64,000 nucleotides of DNA from Paenibacillus phyllosphaerae (GTDB lineage: Bacteria > Bacillota > Bacilli > Paenibacillales > Paenibacillaceae), in assembly GCF_014192105.1 (NCBI RefSeq), contig NZ_JACHXK010000003.1, positions 491,422-555,421 on the forward strand, written 5' to 3'. Position 1 is the first letter of the stretch; the number at the start of each line of letters is the position of its first letter. This document shows, one piece after another, positions 17,029-25,318 of the stretch. The notes below the pieces were generated by a model. That model was not told where the DNA came from. It did not search any database and was given only the letters and a program-made list of their open reading frames with translations. Both the position numbers and the translations under genes were made by a program.

Positions 17029-17216
17029 GCGGATCAACCCTTCTCTTAAAAATTGGTACATGTGTCTATATTGTAACCGTTTGCGCAAAGATGGGCAATA
17101 TCGTTTGTCGCATTTTGCAACGCAAAAAAGGCATTAGATGGGTATAGCTCTTTCTTTTTAGGCCAGAACACGATAAACTGTCAGGTAGAGCTAACGAGAA
17201 CGGAGTGGATGTTAAG

Positions 17217-18314
17217 TTGTTGTACACGAAGCTGGCCAAGCCTTTTTTCTTCAGGCTGGATGCGGAGAAAGCCCACCATATGGTGATTGACGGCCTGTAT
17301 ACGGCAGGGAAGATTCCTGGTATACCTGGTCTTGCGCGGGGCATGTGGGGGGTTAAAGACTACCAAGAGCTTGCAGTAGATTTATTCGGACTGAAATTTC
17401 CGCATCCGATTGGTCTGGCAGCGGGATTGGATAAGAATGCGAAGGCTGTCGACATGTTCGCGAACATCGGCTTTGGCTTCGCAGAGGTTGGCACGGTAAC
17501 GCCTAAAGGCCAAGTAGGCAATGATCAGCCGCGTTTGTTCCGGCTCCCGTCGGATGAAGCGCTGATTAATCGGATGGGCTTTAACAATGACGGTGCGGAT
17601 GCGATGGCCGAGCGCCTGGCAGCCGTACGCGAGCGCCGAATACCGATCGCCGTCAACATCGGCAAGAACAAAGTAACGCCTAATGAGCTTGCGCACGAGG
17701 ATTACCGCGCTTGCCTGCAGAAACTATATCCGTACGGCGATTTCTTCGTTGTCAATATTAGTTCCCCGAACACGCCGGACCTTCGCGCGTTGCAGCACGG
17801 CGATGAGCTTAGGTTGCTGCTTACAACCGTTATGGAAGAGATGGCCATTCAAGCGAAGAAGAGCGGCAGAGGTCAGAAGCCGGTTCTGGTTAAGATCGCA
17901 CCGGATATGACGGATGAGCAGCTGGCGTATACCGTAGATACCATATCGCAGAGCGGAGTATCCGGGATTATCGCTACGAATACGACGATCAGCCGCGAGG
18001 GGCTAGGCCATCCGAACGCCAAGGAGACCGGCGGTTTAAGCGGATTGCCGCTCAAAGACCGCTCGACGGCCGTTATTCGTTCGGTTTATAAACAGACGGG
18101 CGGCAAACTGCCTATTATTGGTTCCGGCGGCATTTTTACAGCGGATGACGCATACGATAAAATTCGCGCTGGTGCGAGTTTAGTCGAAATTTATACTGCG
18201 CTTATATATCGAGGACCCGAATTGCTGAATGAACTGGCGCTTGGTCTTCGCAAGCGTCTGGCGGAAGACGGATTCGTCTCCATCACAGAGGCGGTTGGAG
18301 CAGATTATCGGTAA
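17217..18314 (+). CDS. pyrD: dihydroorotate dehydrogenase, class 2 (quinone)
   Basis: A 365-residue FMN enzyme that oxidises dihydroorotate to orotate with membrane quinone as acceptor. Class 2 is indicated by the N-terminal membrane-association helices (KLAKPFFFRLDAEKAHHMVI) and by the catalytic loop NISSPNTPDLRALQ with a Ser base, where class 1 has Cys. Other FMN-site segments are GLAAGLDKNAKAVD, ETGGLSGLPLKDRST and IIGSGGIFTADDAY. TTG 17217 is chosen because GGAGTGG lies eight bases upstream and the product then starts M-L-Y-T-K; GTG 17205 is also possible. It stands apart from any pyr operon. relQ follows after 18 bases. Confidence 0.93.
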   Translation: MLYTKLAKPFFFRLDAEKAHHMVIDGLYTAGKIPGIPGLARGMWGVKDYQELAVDLFGLKFPHPIGLAAGLDKNAKAVDMFANIGFGFAEVGTVTPKGQVGNDQPRLFRLPSDEALINRMGFNNDGADAMAERLAAVRERRIPIAVNIGKNKVTPNELAHEDYRACLQKLYPYGDFFVVNISSPNTPDLRALQHGDELRLLLTTVMEEMAIQAKKSGRGQKPVLVKIAPDMTDEQLAYTVDTISQSGVSGIIATNTTISREGLGHPNAKETGGLSGLPLKDRSTAVIRSVYKQTGGKLPIIGSGGIFTADDAYDKIRAGASLVEIYTALIYRGPELLNELALGLRKRLAEDGFVSITEAVGADYR

Positions 18315-18332
18315 CGAACAGGAGGCGGCTGG

Positions 18333-19136
18333 ATGGACGGTAGAGACTGGAGCCTGTTTTTACAGCCTTATGAACAAGCGGTAGAAGAATTGAAGGTTAA
18401 ACTGAAGACATTGCGGACGGAGCTTAAAGTTCGCGAGGCGTATGCGCCGATCGAATTCGTCACAGGGCGCGTGAAGAAGATTTCGAGCATTCTGGAGAAA
18501 GCGAAGCGGCTTTCCGTTCCGGCCGAGAAAATCGATACCGGGATCGAAGATATAGCGGGCATTCGCATTATGTGCCAATTCGTGGACGACATTCGCCGCG
18601 TGGCGGATATTATTCGCGCCCGCAAAGATTTAACGCTCGTTTATGAGAAGGATTATGTGACGAATTATAAGGAGAGCGGATATCGGAGCTTCCATATGAT
18701 CGTCGAATATCCCGTTCAGACGGCGCTGGGGATGAAGAATGTACTCGCTGAGATCCAGATTCGTACCCTCGCGATGAATTTCTGGGCGACGATCGAGCAT
18801 TCGCTCAATTACAAGTATAAGGAAAGCTTGCCGGACGAGGTGCGCGAGCGGCTGAAGAAAGCATCCGAGGCCGCCTTTATGCTGGATACGGAAATGTCTA
18901 GCATCAGACAAGAAATTTTGGACGCCCAAATGGATTTCGAAAAGAAGTCGAATATGGTATCCAGCGTCCTTAGCGATATTCAAGATCTGTATTTCTTCCA
19001 TCGCGTTCGCGAAGCCGCACAATTCCAGCTTCGGTTCAACGAATTGTGGGAGCAGGAGGATGCATATGGCATTCGAATGCTGGCCGATGAGATTAAAGTG
19101 GCGATCAGCCGCGCGAAGAAGAACAATAATGGATAA
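18333..19136 (+). CDS. relQ: small alarmone synthetase RelQ-type (GTP pyrophosphokinase)
   Basis: A 267-residue single-domain (p)ppGpp synthetase without hydrolase, TGS or ACT domains. The synthetase core includes PIEFVTGRVKKISSILEKA, GIEDIAGIRIMCQFVDDI, YKESGYRSFHMIVEYP and EIQIRTLAMNFWATIEHSLNYK, and closely resembles B. subtilis YjbM (SAS1). It is about 55 residues longer than YjbM at the C terminus. AGGAGG precedes the ATG. It probably shares a transcript with pyrD, and a terminator follows. It would transfer pyrophosphate from ATP to GDP or GTP in the cytoplasm. Confidence 0.92.
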   Translation: MDGRDWSLFLQPYEQAVEELKVKLKTLRTELKVREAYAPIEFVTGRVKKISSILEKAKRLSVPAEKIDTGIEDIAGIRIMCQFVDDIRRVADIIRARKDLTLVYEKDYVTNYKESGYRSFHMIVEYPVQTALGMKNVLAEIQIRTLAMNFWATIEHSLNYKYKESLPDEVRERLKKASEAAFMLDTEMSSIRQEILDAQMDFEKKSNMVSSVLSDIQDLYFFHRVREAAQFQLRFNELWEQEDAYGIRMLADEIKVAISRAKKNNNG

Positions 19137-19147
19137 GAACGGACAAG

Positions 19148-19196
19148 AAGCTTGTGACCTTGGCAGCATGGAATGCGAAGGTTCCAAGCTTTTTTG
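19148..19196 (+). terminator. terminator after relQ
   Basis: Arms AAGCTT (19148-19153) and AAGCTT (19186-19191), with inner pairing of GACCTT and AAGGTT, followed by a run of six T. Confidence 0.8.
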
Positions 19197-19320
19197 CGTT
19201 TTCTGTCACGTATTTCCAGGCGCGATCGACAAGCATCGGGCAACATTAGACCTTTTTCTATGTTTCTCTCATTTGTTATGATAAAATTAGCTACATTAAG
19301 CAAACAAGTGGAGTGTTCAC

Positions 19321-20379
19321 ATGAAGAAGGTTACGATGCAGCAAATCGCCGATCAAGTCGGCGTATCGAAATTCGCCGTCTCCCAAGCCCTGTCGGGCAA
19401 GCCCGGCGTCAGCGATGAGACGAGAGAGCGAATCGTGCAGACGGCTGCCATGCTGGGCTATTACTCTCAGCGGCATGCAAGATTGAAGCAGGGGACAGGC
19501 GTATCACAGGAACGCGAAACGTCAGGGACGGTCAACAAGATGACGGTGATTGTGCTCATACCGAATGTGAGGTTCCAGAACAGGGATTCCTTGTATTGGG
19601 GCCGAATTATCGACGGGGTCACGATCGCGCTCGAGGAACAGGGACTGGGCGTCATGATGGTGACGGAATACAACACGGACTACTTCTTGAATGTCATCAA
19701 TCCGAACGCGGTGCTGGGCATGATCGGGATCGGACTGATCGCCAACCGCGTCCTGCTTGACGTACGCAATGCGGGTATTCCGTTTGTGCTGATCGATCAT
19801 GAGGAAGCGTTGGTCCCGTGCGATACGATCTTCATGAACAATTATGATTGTATGCGGCGGGTAACCACCCATCTGATCGGACTTGGCCATCGTAATATCC
19901 GTTTCGTCGGCAGCCCGTTCTATTCTCGCAGCTTCTATGACCGCTATATGGGCTATAGAGCGGTTTTGGAAGAATACAAGATTCCGCTGCCACGGGAAAT
20001 CGAGGCTATGCAGGCAATTGAATTGGAAAGCGACATAGAGGTTGGTATACGGTCATTGATGGAACATCAGCAGTTGCCAACCGCGTTCGTCTGCGCCAAT
20101 GACTCGCATGCGATTCAAGTGATTGCCGTACTCTCTTCGCTAGGCGTGAACGTGCCGGGGGAAATATCGGTTACTGGATTCGATAACACCGAGGAGAGCG
20201 CGCAATGCGAGCCGGCCGTAAGCACGGTCAATGTGCCGAAGGAAGAATTGGGCAGACGAGCTGTGGAGACGCTGTTGCGCAGGCTTAGCAATCCGGACGT
20301 GCCGATCGAGAAAGTGCTGCTCTATGGCGATCTGATCGTTCGCGAATCCGTTCAGGCGACTGAAGCGGCAGACAGTTAG
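19321..20379 (+). CDS. LacI/GalR-family transcriptional regulator
   Basis: A 352-residue repressor-type protein. The N-terminal helix-turn-helix is VTMQQIADQVGVSKFAVSQALSG, followed by the hinge and a periplasmic-binding-protein-like effector domain (about 75-345; the closing segment reads VTGFDNTEESAQCEPAVSTV). The ATG start has no strong ribosome site (GGAGTG eight bases upstream). It is monocistronic between two terminators with no transporter or catabolic gene nearby, so the target and effector (probably a sugar) are unknown. Confidence 0.9.
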   Translation: MKKVTMQQIADQVGVSKFAVSQALSGKPGVSDETRERIVQTAAMLGYYSQRHARLKQGTGVSQERETSGTVNKMTVIVLIPNVRFQNRDSLYWGRIIDGVTIALEEQGLGVMMVTEYNTDYFLNVINPNAVLGMIGIGLIANRVLLDVRNAGIPFVLIDHEEALVPCDTIFMNNYDCMRRVTTHLIGLGHRNIRFVGSPFYSRSFYDRYMGYRAVLEEYKIPLPREIEAMQAIELESDIEVGIRSLMEHQQLPTAFVCANDSHAIQVIAVLSSLGVNVPGEISVTGFDNTEESAQCEPAVSTVNVPKEELGRRAVETLLRRLSNPDVPIEKVLLYGDLIVRESVQATEAADS

Positions 20380-20403
20380 TTTAAGGTCACGAAGCAAAAC
20401 AAG

Positions 20404-20448
20404 AACAACCCCCGAACTGCTGGCGATCACCAGCGGCCGGGGGTTGTT
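20404..20448. terminator. bidirectional terminator
   Basis: An 11-bp stem (20404-20414 with 20438-20448) with C5/G5 core between the convergent LacI and PCYCGC lipoprotein genes. Confidence 0.8.
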
Positions 20449-20463
20449 GGCCTGCTACGAGAT

Positions 20464-20973
20464 TCAGATGGATGGCTTAAACTTGGCGTCAATCGCATCG
20501 CGGATCTCGTCCGTCGTCTTGCCTGCCTTGTTCATCTCGATGATGTCCTCAAGCTCTTCCATGCAAATCCCGCAGCTAGCGCTATGGTTGGTCCACGTGA
20601 TGGAATCTTCGTCAGTCTCCCCGATATAGCAACGATAGAGGGAGTCATGCTTCCGCTCCGCGTCGTCCATGCAGCCGCAATAGCAGTTGATCTCCTTCAA
20701 GATCTCTGCGACGCTGCCGACCTGCGCATACAGATCTTGGGTCAGTTTGCTGTAATCGGTCAGGAAGCTTGGGGCTACGGCAAAGGATTCCGTCGTCTCG
20801 AACAGCTCGGAACCGTGCTGGTGCTGCTTGCTGTCGCCGCTGCTGCTGCATGCAGAGAGAACGACGACAGCGGATATCGTTAGGGCTGACAACGAGACGA
20901 GCCACTTGACCGCGCTGCGGCGGGATTGAGCTTCGGGCTGCCGATCGGCTTCGCGCGTAAGGCGCTTCATCAC
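20464..20973 (-). CDS. PCYCGC-motif lipoprotein
   Basis: A 169-residue exported lipoprotein with a basic N terminus, a membrane segment (about 25-40) and a lipobox-type cysteine in VVVLSACSSSG. The mature part carries the family core INCYCGCMDDAERKHDSLYRCYI, followed by a second cysteine pair CGICMEELEDI. The proline of the family name is replaced by Asn in this copy. Histidines and paired cysteines suggest metal or redox chemistry at the outer membrane face. The start codon overlaps the stop of the upstream thioredoxin gene (ATGA, 20970-20973), so the two are translationally coupled and probably act together. Confidence 0.85.
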   Translation of the reverse strand: MMKRLTREADRQPEAQSRRSAVKWLVSLSALTISAVVVLSACSSSGDSKQHQHGSELFETTESFAVAPSFLTDYSKLTQDLYAQVGSVAEILKEINCYCGCMDDAERKHDSLYRCYIGETDEDSITWTNHSASCGICMEELEDIIEMNKAGKTTDEIRDAIDAKFKPSI

Positions 20974-21545
20974 GCGGCATCATCCTTTACGGGCGCATTG
21001 ATCTTCGCTTTGTACTTCTCGAAGAAGGCGCGGTAATCTTCAATGGTGTTGCCGGTGTCGGTTCCCGGCTCTTTGATACCGCCTACGATTTTGTCGGCTT
21101 GCACGCCATTCTCGTAATAGACGAGCGTCGGCGTGTATTCGATATTTTCTTTACCAAAGTATGGCGTGTATTCGAGCAAGTTGAACTGCTTCATATCTAC
21201 GTCCAGTTCCTCGGTCAGAGGCGTCAAGAAAGGCGTCGTGTACTTGCAATGCGGACAGCTGGCCGAGAAGAAGTAGACGAAGAAATTCTTCTTGTCCGAT
21301 TTCAGCTGTTCAAGCTCGTCAGGCAGAATGATGTTCTGATAATTCTCGTCATCAAGAAGCGCCTTCGTATCGGGTTGAAGTTCGGAGGTACTCTTGCCGT
21401 AAACATTGTTCTTGGTCTGGTTATTCACGACGACGAGCAGTGCGACGATAACGACCAGAATGACTGCGAAAATAATGAAAGGCTTGCTGCTCGATTTCTT
21501 GTTCTTGCTGCTTGCATACGTGTGTGTTTTCTTCTTCGTGGAAAT
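20970..21545 (-). CDS. membrane-anchored thioredoxin-fold protein (probable ATT start)
   Basis: A 191-residue protein if read from ATT at 21543-21545. The first canonical start (GTG 21428) lies after the membrane helix and would remove it. Upstream of it the frame stays open and encodes a Lys/Ser-rich N terminus and a clear helix (KPFIIFAVILVVIVALLVVV). GGAGGT (21554-21559) sits eight bases before the ATT, and no ATG, GTG or TTG is available there. The thioredoxin domain has a CPHC motif (residues 97-100) in YFFSASCPHCKYT and a cis-Pro segment YTPTLVYYENG. It is coupled to the PCYCGC lipoprotein gene by an ATGA overlap; a joint extracytoplasmic thiol or metal role is inferred. Confidence 0.8.
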   Translation of the reverse strand: MSTKKKTHTYASSKNKKSSSKPFIIFAVILVVIVALLVVVNNQTKNNVYGKSTSELQPDTKALLDDENYQNIILPDELEQLKSDKKNFFVYFFSASCPHCKYTTPFLTPLTEELDVDMKQFNLLEYTPYFGKENIEYTPTLVYYENGVQADKIVGGIKEPGTDTGNTIEDYRAFFEKYKAKINAPVKDDAA

Positions 21546-21741
21546 GATGATCGACCTCCGAATGGACAGGTAATATTGGTCAAGCTAACGGCTTTATTAT
21601 ACAATAAGACGAATCAATAAAAAAACGTTAGTTTCCAACTTTAGTCAATATGTACGCTGCGATCTTTGACTTGCCTTTCACAATCGTAAGAGTGGGAATG
21701 CAGCATGGATCGAAGTTTAATAAAGGAGTCTACCTATCATC

Positions 21742-23337
21742 ATGGGCATCTTGCTACCTGAGAAATTTCGGCATAAAATGAAAGGCTTGCTCGGCGAAGA
21801 GTTCGAGGCGTTCCTGGCCTCCTATGAACGACCGCGGAAGTACGGCCTTCGCGTGAATACATTGAAGCTTGAGACCGACCAGTTTCTGCGCATATCGCCC
21901 TTCGCGCAGCGGCTAACGCCTGTGCCATGGACGAAGGAGGCCTTCTATTACGAAGAACAGGACCGTCCGGGCAAACATCCCCATTACCATGCGGGGCTGT
22001 ATTATATCCAGGAGCCGAGCGCCATGGTTCCTGCGGAACTGCTGGACGTCCAGCCGGGAGACCGGGTACTCGACCTGTGCGCTGCCCCGGGAGGCAAGTC
22101 GACGCAACTAGCCGCGAAGCTGCAGGGCCGTGGCGTGTTGGTGACCAACGATAATGCCAGAGAACGGACGAAGGCGCTGGCCAAGAACGTGGAGCTGGCC
22201 GGCGTACGTAACGCAATCGTACTGAACGAGGAACCTGCCGCTATCGCACGCGTGTTCGAGGGCTGGTTCGACCGCATTTTGGTGGATGCGCCTTGCTCGG
22301 GCGAAGGCATGTTCCGGAAGGACGAGTCCATGATCGCGGAATGGGAGAAGCATTCCGTCGAGCGCTGCTCGCTTATGCAGAAGGACATCCTGCAACATGC
22401 CGCCGCGATGCTGGCTCCCGGCGGAACGCTCGTCTATTCGACCTGTACGTTCTCGCCGGAAGAGAATGAGTGGCAGATCGCAAGGCTGCTTGCTGATCAT
22501 CCGGAGATGGAGGTAGAAGCGGTTGAACTTCGCTACGGTTGGGCGGCAGGCCGTCCCGACTGGATCAGCGAAGAGCTGCGGGCTCCCTTAAGCGAGGAGC
22601 GTCTGGCGAGCGTGGCCGGAACGGTCAGATTGTGGCCGCATTTGACCGAAGGCGAAGGGCACTATGCCGCAGTTCTTCGCAAACGCCTTACAGACGCGTC
22701 CGATCAACCTATCGCAGAACGTCAATCGAATCGCGATCTGCCGGATGAGTCCGCCAAGCAGGACAGTCGCGGGCAGCGCAAGTCGAAGTCTGCTCCCAAT
22801 CCGGCGGGACGCGATCGTTCCCTTCGCTCCGAGGCCAAAGGCGCGAAGGGCGGCCGTGACCGCCACAGCGGCCAGAAGCTGCATAAACGCGAGGCTGCGG
22901 AGGTCGATCCCGTCGCATCGTGGCAAGCTTTTGCGAGCGGTCATCTGCCAACCGCATCCGATTGGCCGGGACGATTGGTCGCTTTTGGCTCGAGACTCTA
23001 CTTGCAGCCGTACGGCATCCCGTCATTGGATGGATTGCACGTGGTGCGTGCCGGTTGGTACTTAGGCGAAGCGGGAGCGCATCGCTTCAGCCCTTCACAT
23101 CCGCTTGCGTTGGGACTGCGCGAGATGGAGGCTGGCTCGATTCTTGAGCTGCTATCGGATGAATCGGATACGCTTCGATACTTGAAAGGTGAGACGCTGG
23201 CGCTGGAGCCAGACCGTCTTCCCGTAGCCAAAGGATATGTATTGGTATGCGTCGACCATCAGCCGATTGGCTGGGGCAAATATAGCGGTGACGGTATGCT
23301 GAAGAACGAGCTGCCGGCCGGATGGAGGTGGATGTAA
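21742..23337 (+). CDS. RsmF/YebU-type rRNA (cytosine-C5) methyltransferase, copy 1
   Basis: A 531-residue SAM-dependent enzyme of the NOL1/NOP2/Sun group. SAM site LDLCAAPGGKSTQLAAKL, motif IV DAPCSGEGMFRKDE and motif VI VYSTCTFSPEENEWQI (catalytic Cys). The PRKYGLRVNTLK start and the AGLYYIQEPSAM segment are typical of the RsmF branch. A basic, disordered linker (about 325-385) leads to a C-terminal PUA-like region (about 390-530). The ribosome site AAGGAG is 13 bases from the ATG. The stop codon abuts the start of the rsuA-type gene. A second copy lies on the opposite strand at 25319-26704. Confidence 0.9.
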   Translation: MGILLPEKFRHKMKGLLGEEFEAFLASYERPRKYGLRVNTLKLETDQFLRISPFAQRLTPVPWTKEAFYYEEQDRPGKHPHYHAGLYYIQEPSAMVPAELLDVQPGDRVLDLCAAPGGKSTQLAAKLQGRGVLVTNDNARERTKALAKNVELAGVRNAIVLNEEPAAIARVFEGWFDRILVDAPCSGEGMFRKDESMIAEWEKHSVERCSLMQKDILQHAAAMLAPGGTLVYSTCTFSPEENEWQIARLLADHPEMEVEAVELRYGWAAGRPDWISEELRAPLSEERLASVAGTVRLWPHLTEGEGHYAAVLRKRLTDASDQPIAERQSNRDLPDESAKQDSRGQRKSKSAPNPAGRDRSLRSEAKGAKGGRDRHSGQKLHKREAAEVDPVASWQAFASGHLPTASDWPGRLVAFGSRLYLQPYGIPSLDGLHVVRAGWYLGEAGAHRFSPSHPLALGLREMEAGSILELLSDESDTLRYLKGETLALEPDRLPVAKGYVLVCVDHQPIGWGKYSGDGMLKNELPAGWRWM

Positions 23338-24105
23338 ATGGCGAAACGAATTCGGCTCGATAAACTGATCTCGAACATGGGCTTCGGCTCTCGGAGCGAG
23401 GTGAAACTGGCGGTCAAGCAAGGGCGAGTCACCGTGGATGGCGTTAAGGCCAAGGACAGCGGGATGCAGCTCGATCCCGATCAGGCGAAAGTGGTCATCG
23501 ACGGCGAGGAAGTATTGTACCGGGATGTTATCTACGTCATGATGAACAAGCCGCAGGGCGTAATCTCCGCGACGGAAGACAACCGCGACCGGACGGTCAT
23601 TGATTTGCTCGACCCGGAGGATCAAGTGCTGCAGCCGTTCCCGGTCGGCAGGTTGGACAAGGATACCGAAGGGCTGCTGCTTATCACGAATGACGGCCAG
23701 CTCGCCCATGATCTGCTGTCGCCGAAGAAGCATGTGCCCAAGACTTACGAAGCAGACGTCCTTGGCGATGTCGGACAAGCGGATATCGAGGCGTTCGCGC
23801 AGAGCGTTACATTGGACGACGGCTACGAAACGATGCCGGCGCAGCTGATCATTAACGATAAAGAGACGCGGCAGGATGAGGTCGTTAGCCGCATTACGCT
23901 TACGATTCACGAAGGCAAATTCCATCAGGTGAAACGGATGTTCGAGGCAGTCGGCAAAAAGGTGATTTACTTGCGCCGAATATCCATGGGGCCACTGCAG
24001 TTGGACGAATCGTTGCCGCTGGGATCCTATCGGCTGTTGACCGAAGCCGAGCTGGAGCAGCTGATGGCGGTTCGGGGCGAACACGCCGCGAAATCCAAAC
24101 GTTAG
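23338..24105 (+). CDS. RsuA/RluB-family pseudouridine synthase
   Basis: A 255-residue enzyme: N-terminal S4 RNA-binding domain (residues 3-60, RIRLDKLISNMGFGSRSEV) and a pseudouridine synthase domain with the catalytic Asp in the signature FPVGRLDKDTEGLLLITNDG. It isomerises a uridine in rRNA. The ATG begins directly after the TAA of the methyltransferase gene and its ribosome site GGAGG lies inside that gene, so the two are tightly coupled rRNA modification genes. A 16S role (RsuA) rather than 23S (RluB) is likely but not proven. Confidence 0.9.
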   Translation: MAKRIRLDKLISNMGFGSRSEVKLAVKQGRVTVDGVKAKDSGMQLDPDQAKVVIDGEEVLYRDVIYVMMNKPQGVISATEDNRDRTVIDLLDPEDQVLQPFPVGRLDKDTEGLLLITNDGQLAHDLLSPKKHVPKTYEADVLGDVGQADIEAFAQSVTLDDGYETMPAQLIINDKETRQDEVVSRITLTIHEGKFHQVKRMFEAVGKKVIYLRRISMGPLQLDESLPLGSYRLLTEAELEQLMAVRGEHAAKSKR

Positions 24106-24142
24106 TCTGCAAACCTTCAAATAGAAAGAGTGGAGCATATCG

Positions 24143-24940
24143 ATGGCATTACATTATGACATGATTGCGCTTGATGTCGACGGCACGCTTTTGACCGACG
24201 CCCATCAGCTGACTGAGGAGACGCGCGCAGCCGTACGCGAAGCGGCCAAGCTAGGAGCCGAGATCGTCCTTTGTACAGGCAGAGGTCCGATCAATACGCT
24301 GCCCGTGCTCGAGGAGCTGGGCTTGTCCGGCACGATTATTACGCACAATGGCGCCGCTACGGTGGATGCTGCCCGCAAGGCGGTGCTTCACCAGTACGAT
24401 CTGTTACCCGATGAATTACAGCGGTTCATCGCCTACTGCCGCGAGGGCGGGCATCATTTTGATATCAATACGGCGTTCGAGCTGATGACGGAATCTATCG
24501 GACCATCGGCGGAAGCCATGTACAGCCAGTTCAATGTTAAACCGATCTTAGGACCGTTCGGTTCCCCGCTGCCGCAAGGGCTCGTGAAGTTTACCGTATT
24601 CGGCACACAGGATGTCATGGATGAAGTGGAAAACGCATGGAATAGTTGGTCGCATGGGCTGAACCACATCCGCAGCGGAGATTTCTTCATCGACGTCCAG
24701 CATCCGCTCGCGAGCAAGTCGTCGGCATTGAAGCAGCTGGCCGACCTTAGAGGCGTTGACCCGAGCCGTGTTATGGCGATCGGGAACTACTACAACGATG
24801 TCGGCATGCTGACCTTCGCCGGACTTGGCGTAGCCGTTGCCAACTCGCCCGAAGCGGTCAAGGCGGCCGCGAACGTTATCACGTCATCGAATGAAGAGAA
24901 CGGCGTTGCGCAAGCGCTGCGCGGTTATGCGTGGTCATAG
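24143..24940 (+). CDS. Cof-type HAD-IIB phosphatase
   Basis: A 265-residue haloacid-dehalogenase hydrolase. Motif I LDVDGTLL (nucleophile Asp), motif II LCTGRG, motif III Lys in the SKSSALKQL segment and motif IV GNYYNDVGML with its metal-binding Asp. The large C2B cap (about 85-195) places it in the Cof/YidA group, which dephosphorylates sugar phosphates and cofactor-related phosphates. It lies 37 bases after the pseudouridine synthase gene and ends at a perfect terminator. Substrate unknown. Confidence 0.9.
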   Translation: MALHYDMIALDVDGTLLTDAHQLTEETRAAVREAAKLGAEIVLCTGRGPINTLPVLEELGLSGTIITHNGAATVDAARKAVLHQYDLLPDELQRFIAYCREGGHHFDINTAFELMTESIGPSAEAMYSQFNVKPILGPFGSPLPQGLVKFTVFGTQDVMDEVENAWNSWSHGLNHIRSGDFFIDVQHPLASKSSALKQLADLRGVDPSRVMAIGNYYNDVGMLTFAGLGVAVANSPEAVKAAANVITSSNEENGVAQALRGYAWS

Positions 24941-24953
24941 CCGTTTGAATGCG

Positions 24954-24985
24954 AAAAGCCGAAGGGGAGATCCCCTTCGGCTTTT
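24954..24985. terminator. bidirectional terminator
   Basis: A perfect 15-bp stem (24954-24968 with 24971-24985) with a tight 2-base centre, A-run left and T-run right, serving the HAD gene and the convergent YjcZ gene. Confidence 0.9.
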
Positions 24986-25008
24986 GCACTGCGATGGCAA
25001 GGTGTTGA

Positions 25009-25104
25009 TTAGTACAGTACGCCTTTAGTTACGATTACCAGCAGAATGAACAGTACCAAGATCAAACCTGCGCTTGAGAAGCCTCCACCGTGTACACCGG
25101 ACAT
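25009..25104 (-). CDS. YjcZ-family small sporulation-type protein
   Basis: A 31-residue peptide with a Gly-rich N terminus (MSGVHGGGFSSAG) and one hydrophobic helix (LILVLFILLVIVTKG), the pattern of the YjcZ/YtzL family found in Bacillales spore-formers. ATG 25104 has GGGAGGA six bases upstream. Expression in the sporulating cell is inferred from the family. Confidence 0.8.
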   Translation of the reverse strand: MSGVHGGGFSSAGLILVLFILLVIVTKGVLY

Positions 25105-25318
25105 TGAAATTCCTCCCATATAAGAAATTTCCGACGCCGTGTTGCTTTCCTTTGTCTCATCTCTCGGCACTCGGTATACGATAATATATGCCATACCGCC
25201 GTTGGCGATTGGACATTAGCCCGGGTGCGAACATAATTAGGCGAATGTCCATATGCCATTGCCGCGTTCGTCTGGAGACGAAGGGTGGGCTGCTAACCGT
25301 TCATGATGGCTGCGCAGG

